In this document: piece by piece, positions 51,037 to 60,021 of the stretch
Layout: every line of letters starts with the position of its first letter
Numbering within the stretch: position 1 is the first letter of the stretch
Assembly (NCBI GenBank): GCA_963778185.1
Contig: CAVZTF010000003.1
Span: forward strand, 1,488,001 to 1,552,000
Direction: 5' to 3'
Origin: RPQJ01 sp963778185
GTDB taxonomy: Bacteria > Pseudomonadota > Gammaproteobacteria > Steroidobacterales > Steroidobacteraceae
Length of the DNA stretch: 64,000 nt
The notes under the pieces: model-generated
What the model was told of the DNA's origin: nothing
Database searches by the model: none
What the model saw: the letters and a program-made list of their open reading frames with translations, nothing else
Program-made: the position numbers and the translations under genes

Positions 51037-51309
51037 ACGAAATCGCCGCGCAGGGCACATGACGCTGCAACGTACGTGATCGTCAGTCCGCTGAAATCCA
51101 ACTCGGCCTGTCCCCTGGCCCGCGGCCACCGTCGCCTGCGTGCGGAGGTCATGAAAATCATTGCACAGCCGGGGGGCGTGCGGCCCGATGCTCCATTCTG
51201 ATAGGCCACTCACAATTCTCTTTGGTGAAACCCTGATATATAGTGCGCCGGGGGCATGGAAACCACTCCACGATCGCTGCGCAACCTCTTGAACTAGAAG
51301 GACTCACTC

Positions 51310-52371
51310 GTGTTGTTTCAGCGCAGGTCACGACCGGTCATCGGACTCGACATCACCACGTCGTCGGTCAAGCTCATCGAGCTGTCGAAGAGTGGTGACG
51401 GGTACCGCGTCGAATCGTACGCCGCCGAGCCTTCACCGCCGAACTCGATCAACGAGAAGGCGATCGTCGACGCACAGGCCGTCGGCGAGGCGGTGCGCCG
51501 CGCCGTCAAGCGCGCCGGCGCGCGCAGCAACGACGTCGCCGTCGCCATCAGCGGCGACGCGGCGATCACCAAGGTCATCCAGATGCCGCGCAACCTGCGC
51601 GAGAGCGAGCTCGAGTCGCAGGTCGAGATGCAGGCCGACCAGTACATCCCCTTCCCCATGGAAGAGGTCAGCTTCGACTTCGAAGTGGTCGGCCCGTCGG
51701 AGAAGGACCCCGACATGCTCGACGTGCTGCTCGTGGCCACGCGTTCCGAGAACGTCGAGCAGCGCCAGGCGTCGGTGCAGGCTGCCGGCCTCACGGCGCG
51801 CATCGTCGACGTCGAGGCCTTCGCCCTCGAGAACGCCTGCCGGCTGCTCACGCACCAGATGCCGGACGGCGGCATGGACCGCAACATCGCCGTGATCGAC
51901 TTCGGCGCGAGCAGCACTACTTTCTCGGTGCTGCGCGACCTCAGGGTCACCTACACGCGCGACTTCGCCTTCGGCGGGCAGCAGCTCACCGAGGAGATCA
52001 TGCGTAGCTACGGCCTCACCATGGAGGAGGCGGGACGCGCCAAGAAGGAAGGCGGCCTGCCGGCCAACTACCAGGCCGAGGTGCTCGACCCCTTCATCGA
52101 CGACATGTGCCAGCAGGTGAGCCGCTCGCTGCAGTTCTACCTCGCCTCGGGCAGCGGCCGCGAGCAGCCGGAGCTGATCCTGATCTGCGGCGGTTGCGCC
52201 AACATCCCGGGCGTGGCCGACGTGATCGCGAGCCGCGTCGGCATTCCGGCGGAGCGCGGCGACCCGCTCGGCCAGATGAAGATCTCGACCCGCGCGCTCG
52301 CGCAGGGTGTGAAGAAGGACGCGACGGCGCTGCTCACGGCCTGCGGTCTCGCGCTCAGGAGCTTCGACTGA
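51310..52371 (+). CDS. pilM: Type IV pilus assembly ATPase-like protein PilM
   Basis: Cytoplasmic actin-like ring protein that couples the motor platform to PilN. 353 residues; PVIGLDITTSSVKLIELSK is the phosphate-1 site, AVIDFGASSTTFSVLRD the phosphate-2 site, and ILICGGCANIPGVADVI the adenosine region. GTG start at 51310. First gene of pilMNOPQ; pilN starts 1 nt after its stop. Its expression lies under the c-di-GMP riboswitch. Confidence 0.96.
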   Translation: MLFQRRSRPVIGLDITTSSVKLIELSKSGDGYRVESYAAEPSPPNSINEKAIVDAQAVGEAVRRAVKRAGARSNDVAVAISGDAAITKVIQMPRNLRESELESQVEMQADQYIPFPMEEVSFDFEVVGPSEKDPDMLDVLLVATRSENVEQRQASVQAAGLTARIVDVEAFALENACRLLTHQMPDGGMDRNIAVIDFGASSTTFSVLRDLRVTYTRDFAFGGQQLTEEIMRSYGLTMEEAGRAKKEGGLPANYQAEVLDPFIDDMCQQVSRSLQFYLASGSGREQPELILICGGCANIPGVADVIASRVGIPAERGDPLGQMKISTRALAQGVKKDATALLTACGLALRSFD

Positions 52372-52372
52372 C

Positions 52373-52963
52373 ATGCCCAGAATCAATCTACTTCCGTGGC
52401 GCGAGGCGGAGCGCAAGCGCAAGCGCCAGGAGTTCTTCCTTTCCCTGGGTGCGGCGGTCGCGACCGCGGCCCTGGTGACGCTGCTCGGCCGCTGGCAGAT
52501 GAGCTCGGCCATCGCACACCAGCAGGAGCGCAACCAGGTGCTGGGCGAGGAGATCGCCGAGCTCGACAAGCAGATCCAGGAGATCCTCGGCCTCGAGAAC
52601 CAGAAGCGCAGGCTGCTCGCGCGCATGGAGATCATCGAGACCCTGCAGCGCAGCCGGCCCGAGATCGTGCACATCTTCGACGAGATCGTCCGCACGATGC
52701 CCGAGGGCGTCTACCTCACCTACCTGAAGCAGAGCGGCACGCGCATCGAGATGCGCGGCGTCGCGCAGTCGAGCACCCGGGTGTCGACCTTCATGCGCAA
52801 CATCGACGGGTCCGAGTGGCTCGCCGACCCGGCGCTGCGGATCGTCGAGACCAAGGGCGGGAGCGACGCCGGCCGCGGCGCCGAGTTCACCCTGTTCGCG
52901 AACCAGCGTAGCCAGGTACCGCCGGAGGAAGCGGCCGACGGCGAGAAGGTGGCCGCGAAATGA
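52373..52963 (+). CDS. pilN: Type IV pilus inner-membrane protein PilN
   Basis: Bitopic inner-membrane alignment protein. 196 residues. The N-terminal cytoplasmic INLLPWREAERKRK is the conserved PilM-binding peptide, followed by a membrane helix at about 20-40, a coiled coil (ERNQVLGEEIAELDKQIQEI) and a ferredoxin-like periplasmic domain. Overlaps the start of pilO by 4 nt (ATGA). Confidence 0.96.
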   Translation: MPRINLLPWREAERKRKRQEFFLSLGAAVATAALVTLLGRWQMSSAIAHQQERNQVLGEEIAELDKQIQEILGLENQKRRLLARMEIIETLQRSRPEIVHIFDEIVRTMPEGVYLTYLKQSGTRIEMRGVAQSSTRVSTFMRNIDGSEWLADPALRIVETKGGSDAGRGAEFTLFANQRSQVPPEEAADGEKVAAK

Positions 52964-53643
52964 ACAAGCTGAAGGAACTGTTCGACCAGCTGCGCAACCT
53001 CGACCCGAACGATCCGGGCCGCTGGCCCTTCGGCGTGCGCATCGGCACGGTGGTGCTGCTGTTCGTGTTCGCGGCGTCGGCCGGCTACTGGTACTTCGTG
53101 TGGAAGACGAAGCGGCCGGAGCTGCTCGACGCGCGCGCGAAGGAAACCGAGCTGTGGAACACGCTCGAGTCCAAGGCGCGCAAGGCGGCCAACCTGCAGG
53201 CCTACAAGGACCAGCTCGCCGAGATGGAGAAATCCTTCGGCGCGATGCTGCGGCAGCTGCCGAACAAGACCGAGGTGCCGAACCTGCTGGTGGACATCTC
53301 GCAGACGGGCCTCGCCGCGGGTCTCGAGGAGAAGCTCTTCCAGCCGGAGGGCGAGATCCGCAAGGACTTCTACGCCGAGCTTCCGATCAGCATCCGGCTC
53401 AATGGCGGCTACCACGAGATGGGGAATTTCGCGGCCGGCATCGCCGCGCTGCCGCGCATCGTCACGCTGCACGACATCGAGATCACGCCGCCCGGGCGCG
53501 ACGCCGCTCCCGGCGGGGACCTCGTCCTCAACGTGACCGCGAAGACGTACCGCTACCTCGACGACGAGGAGCAGGCTGAAGACTCGCCTGCGACGGACAA
53601 GAAGGACGGCAAGAAGGCCAAGAAGCCCGCGGGCGGCGCCTGA
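52960..53643 (+). CDS. pilO: Type IV pilus inner-membrane protein PilO
   Basis: Partner of PilN in the periplasmic alignment complex. 227 residues: short cytoplasmic start (FDQLRNLDPNDPGRWPFGVR), membrane helix VVLLFVFAASAGYWYFVW, a coiled coil (EKSFGAMLRQLPNKTEVPNL) and a ferredoxin-like fold with RLNGGYHEMGNFAAGIAALP, a family signature. Lys/Ala-rich C-terminal tail. Confidence 0.96.
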   Translation: MNKLKELFDQLRNLDPNDPGRWPFGVRIGTVVLLFVFAASAGYWYFVWKTKRPELLDARAKETELWNTLESKARKAANLQAYKDQLAEMEKSFGAMLRQLPNKTEVPNLLVDISQTGLAAGLEEKLFQPEGEIRKDFYAELPISIRLNGGYHEMGNFAAGIAALPRIVTLHDIEITPPGRDAAPGGDLVLNVTAKTYRYLDDEEQAEDSPATDKKDGKKAKKPAGGA

Positions 53644-53672
53644 AGCGGGCATTGGCAGAGGCCCAGTTCAAC

Positions 53673-54182
53673 ATGAATAAAGCAAAGCGCATCGCCCTCG
53701 CCCTCGTGGTCCTCGCGACCGCCGCCGGCTGCTCCGACGACACGGACGAGCTGCGCGCGAAGGTCGCCGAGATCAAGAGCCGGCCGGGCGGCCGCATCGA
53801 GCCGCTACCGGAAGTGAAGCCCTACGAGACGTTCGCCTACCCGTCGGCCGACCAGCGCTCGCCGTTCGAGCCGGGCGTGCCGTCGTCGGCGAGCGGCCCG
53901 GGTTCGGTTCGCCCCGACGTGAGCCGCCCCCGCGAGTTCCTCGAGCAGTTCTCGCTCGACACGCTCCGCATGGTGGGCACGCTGCGGATGCACGGGCGCA
54001 CGTACGGGCTCGTCCAGACGCGTGACGGCCTCGTGCATCGCGTCCTGCCTGGCAACCACATCGGCCAGGCCGACGGCCGGATCACGAGCATCGAGGAAGG
54101 CAAGATCTCGGTCGTCGAGATCGTTCCGGACGGCATGGGCGGCTTCATCGAGCGGCCCGCGGCGATGGCGCTGAGCGACTGA
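53673..54182 (+). CDS. pilP: Type IV pilus lipoprotein PilP
   Basis: Inner-membrane-anchored lipoprotein that joins PilNO to the secretin PilQ. 169 residues from ATG 53673: MNKAKRIALALVVLATAAGC with the lipobox AAGC. The C-terminal beta domain carries LEQFSLDTLRMVGTLRMHGR, VQTRDGLVHRVLPGNHIGQADGRI, the strong PilP pattern. An in-frame TTG 7 codons upstream would break the signal peptide pattern. Confidence 0.95.
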   Translation: MNKAKRIALALVVLATAAGCSDDTDELRAKVAEIKSRPGGRIEPLPEVKPYETFAYPSADQRSPFEPGVPSSASGPGSVRPDVSRPREFLEQFSLDTLRMVGTLRMHGRTYGLVQTRDGLVHRVLPGNHIGQADGRITSIEEGKISVVEIVPDGMGGFIERPAAMALSD

Positions 54183-54201
54183 TTTCCAAGGAGACCCGAG
54201 C

Positions 54202-56382
54202 ATGACCGCTGCATCGTTGCACACGATCAACCGCCGCGAAGGCGCCCCCGGGGCGCACCGCCGGCGCAGGCCTGCAGCGCTGGTCGCGCTGGCCGGCGTC
54301 GCCGCGTTCGTCGCGCAGGTTGCGCTGGCGCAGGTCGGCACCCGCCTAGAGAAAGTCGAGGTGCAGCCGCAGCCCGGCGAGCAGCTCGAGGTGCGCCTCG
54401 TGCTGGACGGCCCGGCGCCGCAGCCGGTCACCTTCACCATCGACAATCCCGCGCGGCTCGCCGTCGACCTGCCGGGCGCCACACTCGCGCTCGACTCGCG
54501 CCGCATCGACGTCAAGGCCGGAGGCGTGGACACGATCGTGGCCGCCGAGGCTTCGGGCCGCACGCGCCTGGTCTTCAACCTCGACGGAATGCGGCCCTAC
54601 CAGACTCGCGTGGCGGACAACGTCGTCTACGTGACGATCGGCGGCGCCGCGGCCCAGGCGGCCGCGAGCGTGGCGACCCCGTCCGCCGGCGGCGCAGCGG
54701 CTGCGGCGGCGTCCATCGAGAAGATCGACTTTCGTCGCGGCGCCGACGGCGCCGGGCGCATCCTGGTGCGCATGAGCGATGCCAGGGTGCAGGCGAGCCT
54801 CAAGCAGGAGGGCGGCCGGGTGGTCATCGACTTCCCCCGCACCTCGCTGCCGCAGGACCTGGCCCGTCGCTACGACGTGGTCGATTTCGCCACGCCGGTG
54901 AGTTCCTTCGACGTGACGCGCGGCGTCACCGGCTCGCGCATCGTGGTCGCCGCCACCGGCGATTACGAACAGATGGCCTACCAGACCGACCGTGACTACG
55001 TCCTCGAGCTGCGCCCCCGGGCCAAGGCGGCCGTGGCCGACCCGACCAGGAAGGAGTACAAGGGCGAGCGCCTGACGCTCAACTTCCAGGACATCGAAAC
55101 CCGCGCCGTGCTGCAGCTGCTCGCCGAGACGAGCGGCCAGAACATCGTGGTGAGCGACACCGTGCAGGGCAACGTGACCGTGCGGCTGCAGAACGTGCCC
55201 TGGGACCAGGCGCTCGACTTCGTGATGCGCACCAAGGGCCTCGACAAGCGCCAGGAAGGCAACGTCATCTACGTGGCTCCTGCCGAGGAACTCGCCGCGC
55301 GCGAGAAGCAGCTGCTCGAGTCGCAGAAGGCGATGGTCGAGCTGGCGCCGGTCCGCACCGAGTACGTGCAGGTCAACTACGCCAAGGCCTCCGACCTCGC
55401 CGGGCTGATCAAGTCCCAGGGCAAGAGCTCGCTCCTGTCCGAACGAGGCAGCGTCGCGATCGACGAGCGTACCAACACGCTCCTGCTGCAGGACACGGCC
55501 GATCGGCTGGCGGACATCCGCCGCCTGGTCTCGACGCTCGACATCCCGGTCAGGCAGGTGCTGATCGAGGCGCGCATCGTCATCGTCAACGACGACTTCA
55601 GCCGCGAGCTCGGCATGCGCTTCGGCGGCGCCTTCGTCGGCGACTACGGCAACGATGGCCTGATGTACGTCGGGTCGCAGGGCTTGAATTCGGCCGACGG
55701 CGACCGCGGCCCGATCATCTCCCCGACCCCCCCGGGCGGCACCGGGATCGACGGCGACAATGTCGCGACGCCGCCGGTGGATGACCGCTACCTCGTCAAC
55801 CTGCCGATCGCCAATGCGGCCGGGCGGCTGGCGCTCACGCTGCTCGATTCGGACTACGTCGTCGACCTCGAGATTACTGCTGCCCAGACCGAGGGGCGCG
55901 GTGAGGTCGTTTCGGCGCCGCGCGTGATCACGGCGAACGGCAAGGAGGCCGTCATCGAGCAGGGAACGGAAATTCCCTACCAGGAGTCGGCCTCGAGCGG
56001 CGCGACGACCACGCAGTTCAAGAAGGCGGTGCTGTCACTCAAGGTGACGCCGCAGATCACGCCGGACGATCGCGTCATCCTCGACCTGACGGTGTCCAAG
56101 GACAGCGTCGGCCAGGTCGTGGCCAGCGCCACGGGCGGCTTCGTGCCGAGCATCGACACGCGCGAGATCACCACGCAGGTGCTGGTCAACGACGGGCAGA
56201 CCGTGGTCCTCGGCGGCATCCTCGAGACGGAGAGTCGCGACACGGTCAACAAGGTGCCCTACCTGGGCGACATCCCGGGCCTCGGCGTCCTGTTCCGCAG
56301 CAAGTCCCGAACGGAGAACAAGGGCGAGCTGCTGATCTTCGTCACGCCGAAGATCCTGCGCGAGGGCGCCAACCTGTACTGA
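54202..56382 (+). CDS. pilQ: Type IV pilus secretin PilQ
   Basis: Outer-membrane gate of the pilus. 726 residues: signal region near residues 25-45, two AMIN domains (LEKVEVQPQPGEQLEVRL and IEKIDFRRGADGAGRILVRM) that bind peptidoglycan, N0/STN at about 285-345 (LNFQDIETRAVLQLLAE), N1 (ANYAKASDLAGL-type region with SERGSVAIDERTNTLLLQDT), and the secretin barrel with VVSAPRVITANGKEAVIEQG and VPYLGDIPGLGVLFRSK. SD AAGGAGA precedes the ATG. Ends 29 nt before a terminator hairpin. Confidence 0.97.
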   Translation: MTAASLHTINRREGAPGAHRRRRPAALVALAGVAAFVAQVALAQVGTRLEKVEVQPQPGEQLEVRLVLDGPAPQPVTFTIDNPARLAVDLPGATLALDSRRIDVKAGGVDTIVAAEASGRTRLVFNLDGMRPYQTRVADNVVYVTIGGAAAQAAASVATPSAGGAAAAAASIEKIDFRRGADGAGRILVRMSDARVQASLKQEGGRVVIDFPRTSLPQDLARRYDVVDFATPVSSFDVTRGVTGSRIVVAATGDYEQMAYQTDRDYVLELRPRAKAAVADPTRKEYKGERLTLNFQDIETRAVLQLLAETSGQNIVVSDTVQGNVTVRLQNVPWDQALDFVMRTKGLDKRQEGNVIYVAPAEELAAREKQLLESQKAMVELAPVRTEYVQVNYAKASDLAGLIKSQGKSSLLSERGSVAIDERTNTLLLQDTADRLADIRRLVSTLDIPVRQVLIEARIVIVNDDFSRELGMRFGGAFVGDYGNDGLMYVGSQGLNSADGDRGPIISPTPPGGTGIDGDNVATPPVDDRYLVNLPIANAAGRLALTLLDSDYVVDLEITAAQTEGRGEVVSAPRVITANGKEAVIEQGTEIPYQESASSGATTTQFKKAVLSLKVTPQITPDDRVILDLTVSKDSVGQVVASATGGFVPSIDTREITTQVLVNDGQTVVLGGILETESRDTVNKVPYLGDIPGLGVLFRSKSRTENKGELLIFVTPKILREGANLY

Positions 56383-56410
56383 CGCCACGACCGCGACGGT
56401 GGGACAATAC

Positions 56411-56445
56411 GCGGCCGCAGCCACCCTGCGGCCGCGTTTCTTTTT
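56411..56445 (+). terminator. Rho-independent terminator after pilQ, abutting aroK
   Basis: gcggccgcag (56411-56420) and ctgcggccgc (56426-56435) form a perfect 10-bp stem with loop ccacc, followed by gtttcttttt. The U-tract ends 5 nt before the aroK ATG (56450), leaving no room for an SD. It ends pilMNOPQ and either attenuates or isolates aroK. Confidence 0.8.
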
Positions 56446-56449
56446 GCAC

Positions 56450-56977
56450 ATGCTGAATGCCTCGAACATCTTCCTGGTGGGGCCGATGGGCTCGGGCAAG
56501 AGCGCCGTCGGGCGCCAGCTCGCGGTCCTGCTGGGGCTGGAATTCGTCGACAGCGACGCCGAGATCGAGCGCCAGACCGGGGTGGACATCCGCTACATCT
56601 TCGAGCGCGAAGGAGAGGCGGGCTTCCGCAGCCGCGAGTCCGAGGTCATCGACGCACTGACGATGCAGCCGGGCATGCTCGTCGCCACCGGCGGCGGTGC
56701 CGTGCTCGACGAGCGCAACCGCGAGCGCCTGCGCAGCCGCGGTTGCGTCGTGTATCTTCGGACCTCCGTGGACCAGCAACTCGCCCGAACCCGCCGCAGC
56801 ACCCAGCGCCCGCTCCTCAACAACGCGGACCCGCGGGGCACGCTCGAGCGCCTGATGGAGCAGCGGTCCCCCCTCTACGCCCAGGTCGCGGACCTTGCCG
56901 TCGATACGGACGGGCGCAAGGTGGCCTCCGTGGTGGACGAAATCGTCAGGCGCCTCGAGGCCGCGCGGGGCGCCTGA
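56450..56977 (+). CDS. aroK: Shikimate kinase
   Basis: Phosphorylates shikimate in aromatic amino-acid synthesis. 175 residues; NIFLVGPMGSGKSAVGRQLA is the P-loop, FVDSDAEIERQTGVDI the shikimate-binding DxD-type region, FRSRES and ATGGGAVLDERN the shikimate site and lid, LLNNADPRGTLERL the adenine region. The ATG (56450) directly follows a terminator U-tract; there is no SD, so translation could be leaderless or inefficient unless another start is used. An extension upstream is non-coding-like. Its stop overlaps the aroB start (TGATG). Confidence 0.95.
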   Translation: MLNASNIFLVGPMGSGKSAVGRQLAVLLGLEFVDSDAEIERQTGVDIRYIFEREGEAGFRSRESEVIDALTMQPGMLVATGGGAVLDERNRERLRSRGCVVYLRTSVDQQLARTRRSTQRPLLNNADPRGTLERLMEQRSPLYAQVADLAVDTDGRKVASVVDEIVRRLEAARGA

Positions 56978-58062
56978 TGCAGCGGGTGGACATTGACCTC
57001 GGCGCGCGCAGCTACCCGATCCTGATCGGGGCCGGCCTGCTGCGGGACCCGGCGCTGCTTGCCGAGGCGGTGCCGGCCCGGGACGTGCTGGTCGTGACCA
57101 ACGAGATCGTCGGCCCGCTCTACCTCGAGACGCTGCTGCGCGGGCTCGCGGGCAAGCGCTTGCACTCGTTCGTGCTCCCCGACGGCGAACGCCACAAGAC
57201 TCTCGAGGTCGTTGGCCGGATCTTCGACGCACTCGTGGCGGCCCGGCTGAACCGCGATGCCTGCGTCGTGGCGCTCGGCGGAGGCGTCGTGGGCGACATG
57301 GCCGGTTTCGCGGCCGCCTGCTACCAGCGCGGCGTGGACTACGTGCAGGTGCCGACGACACTGCTCGCACAGGTGGATTCCTCCGTGGGCGGCAAGACGG
57401 GCGTCAACCACCCGGGCGGCAAGAACCTCATCGGCGCATTTCACCAGCCGCGCGCCGTGGTCTCGGACACCGCGACGCTGGCGACGCTGCCGCGCCGCGA
57501 GTTCGGCGCCGGCCTCGCCGAGGTGCTGAAGTACGGGCTCATCGCCGACGTCGCGTTCCTGGACTGGCTGGACGCCAAGCTCGAGGCGCTCCTCGCCCTC
57601 GATCCCGCCGCGCTGGCTCACGCGATTGGACGGTCCTGCCAGATCAAGGCCGGGATCGTCGCCGAGGACGAACGCGAGCACGGCCGGCGCGCGCTGCTCA
57701 ACCTCGGGCACACTTTCGGGCACGCCATCGAGACGGCCACGGGTTACGGCGAGTGGCTGCACGGCGAGGCCGTCGGAGTCGGCATGCTGGTCGCGGCCGA
57801 CCTCTCCTGCCGCCTGGGCTGGATCGAGGCCGCCGATGTCGAGCGGCTGCGCGGCCTGTTGCGCCGCGCCGGACTGCCCGGCCGGGCACCCGCAATCGGT
57901 GCTGCGCGGGCGCTCGAGCTCATGGGCATGGACAAGAAAGTGCTCGAAGGTCGCTTGAGGCTGATCCTGTTGCGGCGGACCGGAGAGGGCATCGTGTGCG
58001 GCGACTGTCCGGCCGGCGCGCTGCAGGCGGTGCTGCGCGAGCATTTCGAGGCCGCCGCATGA
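56977..58062 (+). CDS. aroB: 3-dehydroquinate synthase
   Basis: NAD-dependent cyclisation of DAHP, second step of the shikimate path. 361 residues. Signatures: VLPDGERHKTLEVV, ALGGGVVGDMAGFAAACYQRG, VPTTLLAQVDSSVGGKTGVN and NLGHTFGHAIETATGYG, which hold the NAD and zinc ligands. Downstream of aroK, as in most Gammaproteobacteria. Its TGA overlaps the next ATG. Confidence 0.97.
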   Translation: MQRVDIDLGARSYPILIGAGLLRDPALLAEAVPARDVLVVTNEIVGPLYLETLLRGLAGKRLHSFVLPDGERHKTLEVVGRIFDALVAARLNRDACVVALGGGVVGDMAGFAAACYQRGVDYVQVPTTLLAQVDSSVGGKTGVNHPGGKNLIGAFHQPRAVVSDTATLATLPRREFGAGLAEVLKYGLIADVAFLDWLDAKLEALLALDPAALAHAIGRSCQIKAGIVAEDEREHGRRALLNLGHTFGHAIETATGYGEWLHGEAVGVGMLVAADLSCRLGWIEAADVERLRGLLRRAGLPGRAPAIGAARALELMGMDKKVLEGRLRLILLRRTGEGIVCGDCPAGALQAVLREHFEAAA

Positions 58063-59222
58063 GCGGCTCGGCCGGCCCGCTGGCTGCGTACGCCCAGCAC
58101 GAGTCGGCGTCCCGCGGCCGGCGCTTCCCCGAGCCGCCGCCACGGCATCGCACCGAGTACCAGCGCGACCGCGACCGCATCGTCCATTCCACGGCGTTCC
58201 GGCGCCTGGTCTACAAGACCCAGGTGTTCGTGAATCACGAGGGCGACCTGTACCGCACCCGGCTCACGCACTCGCTCGAGGTCGCGCAGATCGCCCGCAG
58301 CATTGCGCGCACGCTCGACCTGAACGAGCCACTAGCGGAAGCCATCTGCCTCGCGCACGACCTCGGGCACACCCCTTTCGGCCACGCCGGCCAGGACGCC
58401 CTGAATGAGTGCATGCGCGAGTTCGGCGGCTTCGAGCACAACCTGCAGTCGCTGCGGGTGGTCGACGAGCTGGAAGAGCGCTACGCCGAGTTCGCCGGGC
58501 TCAACCTCACCTACGAGACCCGCGAGGGCATCCTGAAGCACTGCTCCGCCGCCAATGCCCGGCGGCTCGGCGAGCTGGGCGAGCGTTTCCTCGCGCGGCG
58601 GCAACCGAGCCTCGAGGCGCAGCTCGCCAACCTGGCCGACGAGGTCGCCTACAACAATCACGACGTCGACGACGGCATTCGCGCCGGGCTGATCAGCGTC
58701 GACGAGCTGCGCGAAGTCGAGATATTCCGCCGCCAGCACGACCTGGTGACGAAGCGGTATCCCGGGCTCACCGGGCGGCGGCTGGTCCACGAGGTGGTCC
58801 GGCGCATGATCGACTACGTGGTCAACGACCTTGTCGACGCCTCGCGAGCCTCCCTGGCAACGGCGGCGCCGGTGGACGTCGAGGCGGTGCGCGCCCGCCC
58901 GGAGCCGCTGCTCACCTTCAGCGAGCAGGTGCGCGAGGAGCACCTCGAGCTCAAGCGTTACCTGCGGCAACACCTCTATCGGCACTACCGGGTCCTGCGC
59001 ATGACCACCAAGGCGCGCCGCGTCGTGCGCAGCCTGTTCGAGGCGATGCTCGATGACGTCGAGCTGATGCCCACCGAGCACCAGGAGGCGGCCCGCCGCA
59101 TGGAAGCCGGCGCCGGCCAGGCAGGCCGCGCTCGCGCGGTCGCGGACTACATCGCCGGGATGACGGACCGGTTCGCGATCCTGGAGCACGGCAGACTGTT
59201 CGATCCGTCGGAAAGGACCTGA
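58059..59222 (+). CDS. dgt: Deoxyguanosinetriphosphate triphosphohydrolase-like HD protein
   Basis: Cleaves dGTP (or other dNTPs) to nucleoside and triphosphate. 387 residues from ATG 58059. HD metal site: TRLTHSLEVAQIARSIARTL, AHDLGHTPFGHAGQ (HD) and NLADEVAYNNHDVDDG. RDRDRIVHSTAFRRLVYKTQVF is the family N-terminus. Its length and sequence resemble the deoxyguanosinetriphosphate triphosphohydrolase-like group rather than E. coli Dgt (505 residues), so substrate range may differ. Overlaps aroB by 4 nt. Confidence 0.9.
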   Translation: MSGSAGPLAAYAQHESASRGRRFPEPPPRHRTEYQRDRDRIVHSTAFRRLVYKTQVFVNHEGDLYRTRLTHSLEVAQIARSIARTLDLNEPLAEAICLAHDLGHTPFGHAGQDALNECMREFGGFEHNLQSLRVVDELEERYAEFAGLNLTYETREGILKHCSAANARRLGELGERFLARRQPSLEAQLANLADEVAYNNHDVDDGIRAGLISVDELREVEIFRRQHDLVTKRYPGLTGRRLVHEVVRRMIDYVVNDLVDASRASLATAAPVDVEAVRARPEPLLTFSEQVREEHLELKRYLRQHLYRHYRVLRMTTKARRVVRSLFEAMLDDVELMPTEHQEAARRMEAGAGQAGRARAVADYIAGMTDRFAILEHGRLFDPSERT

Positions 59223-59289
59223 TCACGACCCCTGGTCTGCCGGGTTATCATTGAAAGCTGGCCTTCCACCAGCTGTTCCGGCACGCCAC

Positions 59290-60021
59290 ATGCCCGTCGC
59301 ATTTAAACCGATCCCCGCCCACGAGCGCCTGATCTTCGCCATGGACGTGGCCGATCCCGACGAGGCGCGCCGCCTCGCGGCCACGCTCGGCGACTCCGTC
59401 CACTTCTACAAGCTCGGCCTCGAGCTATTCATGTCGGGCGGCTATTTCGAGCTCATCGACTGGATGGTGGCCCGCGGCAGGAAGGTGTTCGTCGACCTCA
59501 AGTTCTTCGACGTGCCGGCCACCGTCGCCGCCGCGGTCAGACAGCTGCGCAACCGGGGCGTCGCGTTCACCACCGTGCACGGCAACCAGTCGATCATGGA
59601 AGCCGCCGCGGCGGCCAAGGGCGACGTCAAGGTGCTCGCCGTGACGGTACTCACCAGCCTCGACCGCGGCGACCTCGACGATCTCGGCTTCGCGTGCGAC
59701 GTCGAGAAGCTGGTGCTGTCGCGGGCCCGGCGCGCACTCGAGGCCGGCTGCGACGGCGTGGTCTCCTCGGGACTCGAGGCGCCAAAGCTGCGCGAGTTCA
59801 TCGACCAGCGACTGCTCGTGGTCACGCCGGGCATCCGCCCCGTCGAGAACAAGCCGGTGGACGACCAGAAGCGCACGGTGGACGTCGCCCAGGCGTTCGC
59901 CAACGGCGCCGACTACATCGTGGTCGGCCGGCCGATCCGCGACGCGGCCGATCCGCGCGCCGCGGCGCTGGCGATCCAGCAGACGATCGCGGGAGTGTTC
60001 GCGCAGGGCCCCGTTTCGTGA
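59290..60021 (+). CDS. pyrF: Orotidine 5'-phosphate decarboxylase
   Basis: Last step of UMP synthesis. 243 residues from ATG 59290 (MPVAFKPIPAHERLIFAMDV), chosen over an ATG 13 codons upstream. TIM-barrel catalytic array: IFAMDVADPDEARRL, VFVDLKFFDVPATV (DxKxxD-like, here DLKFFDVPATV), VTPGIRP and GADYIVVGRPI. Overlaps hemE start by 4 nt. Confidence 0.95.
   Translation: MPVAFKPIPAHERLIFAMDVADPDEARRLAATLGDSVHFYKLGLELFMSGGYFELIDWMVARGRKVFVDLKFFDVPATVAAAVRQLRNRGVAFTTVHGNQSIMEAAAAAKGDVKVLAVTVLTSLDRGDLDDLGFACDVEKLVLSRARRALEAGCDGVVSSGLEAPKLREFIDQRLLVVTPGIRPVENKPVDDQKRTVDVAQAFANGADYIVVGRPIRDAADPRAAALAIQQTIAGVFAQGPVS

Larger units (their letters stand above)
50893..51309. other. Divergent mrcA-pilM intergenic region (417 nt)
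   Basis: Holds a plus-strand promoter (50915-50943), the c-di-GMP-I riboswitch (50950-51036) and about 270 nt of further pilM leader. In the rest I see a small palindrome (tggcc-cgc-ggcca near 51115) with no T-run, and a TATAGT at 51239-51244 without a good -35, which could be a second start site. No gene. Confidence 0.75.

Noticed and set aside
51040..51300. Sigma54 promoter for pilM
   Set aside because: The only TTGCA (near 51157) lacks a TGGCAC-type element at the proper distance.
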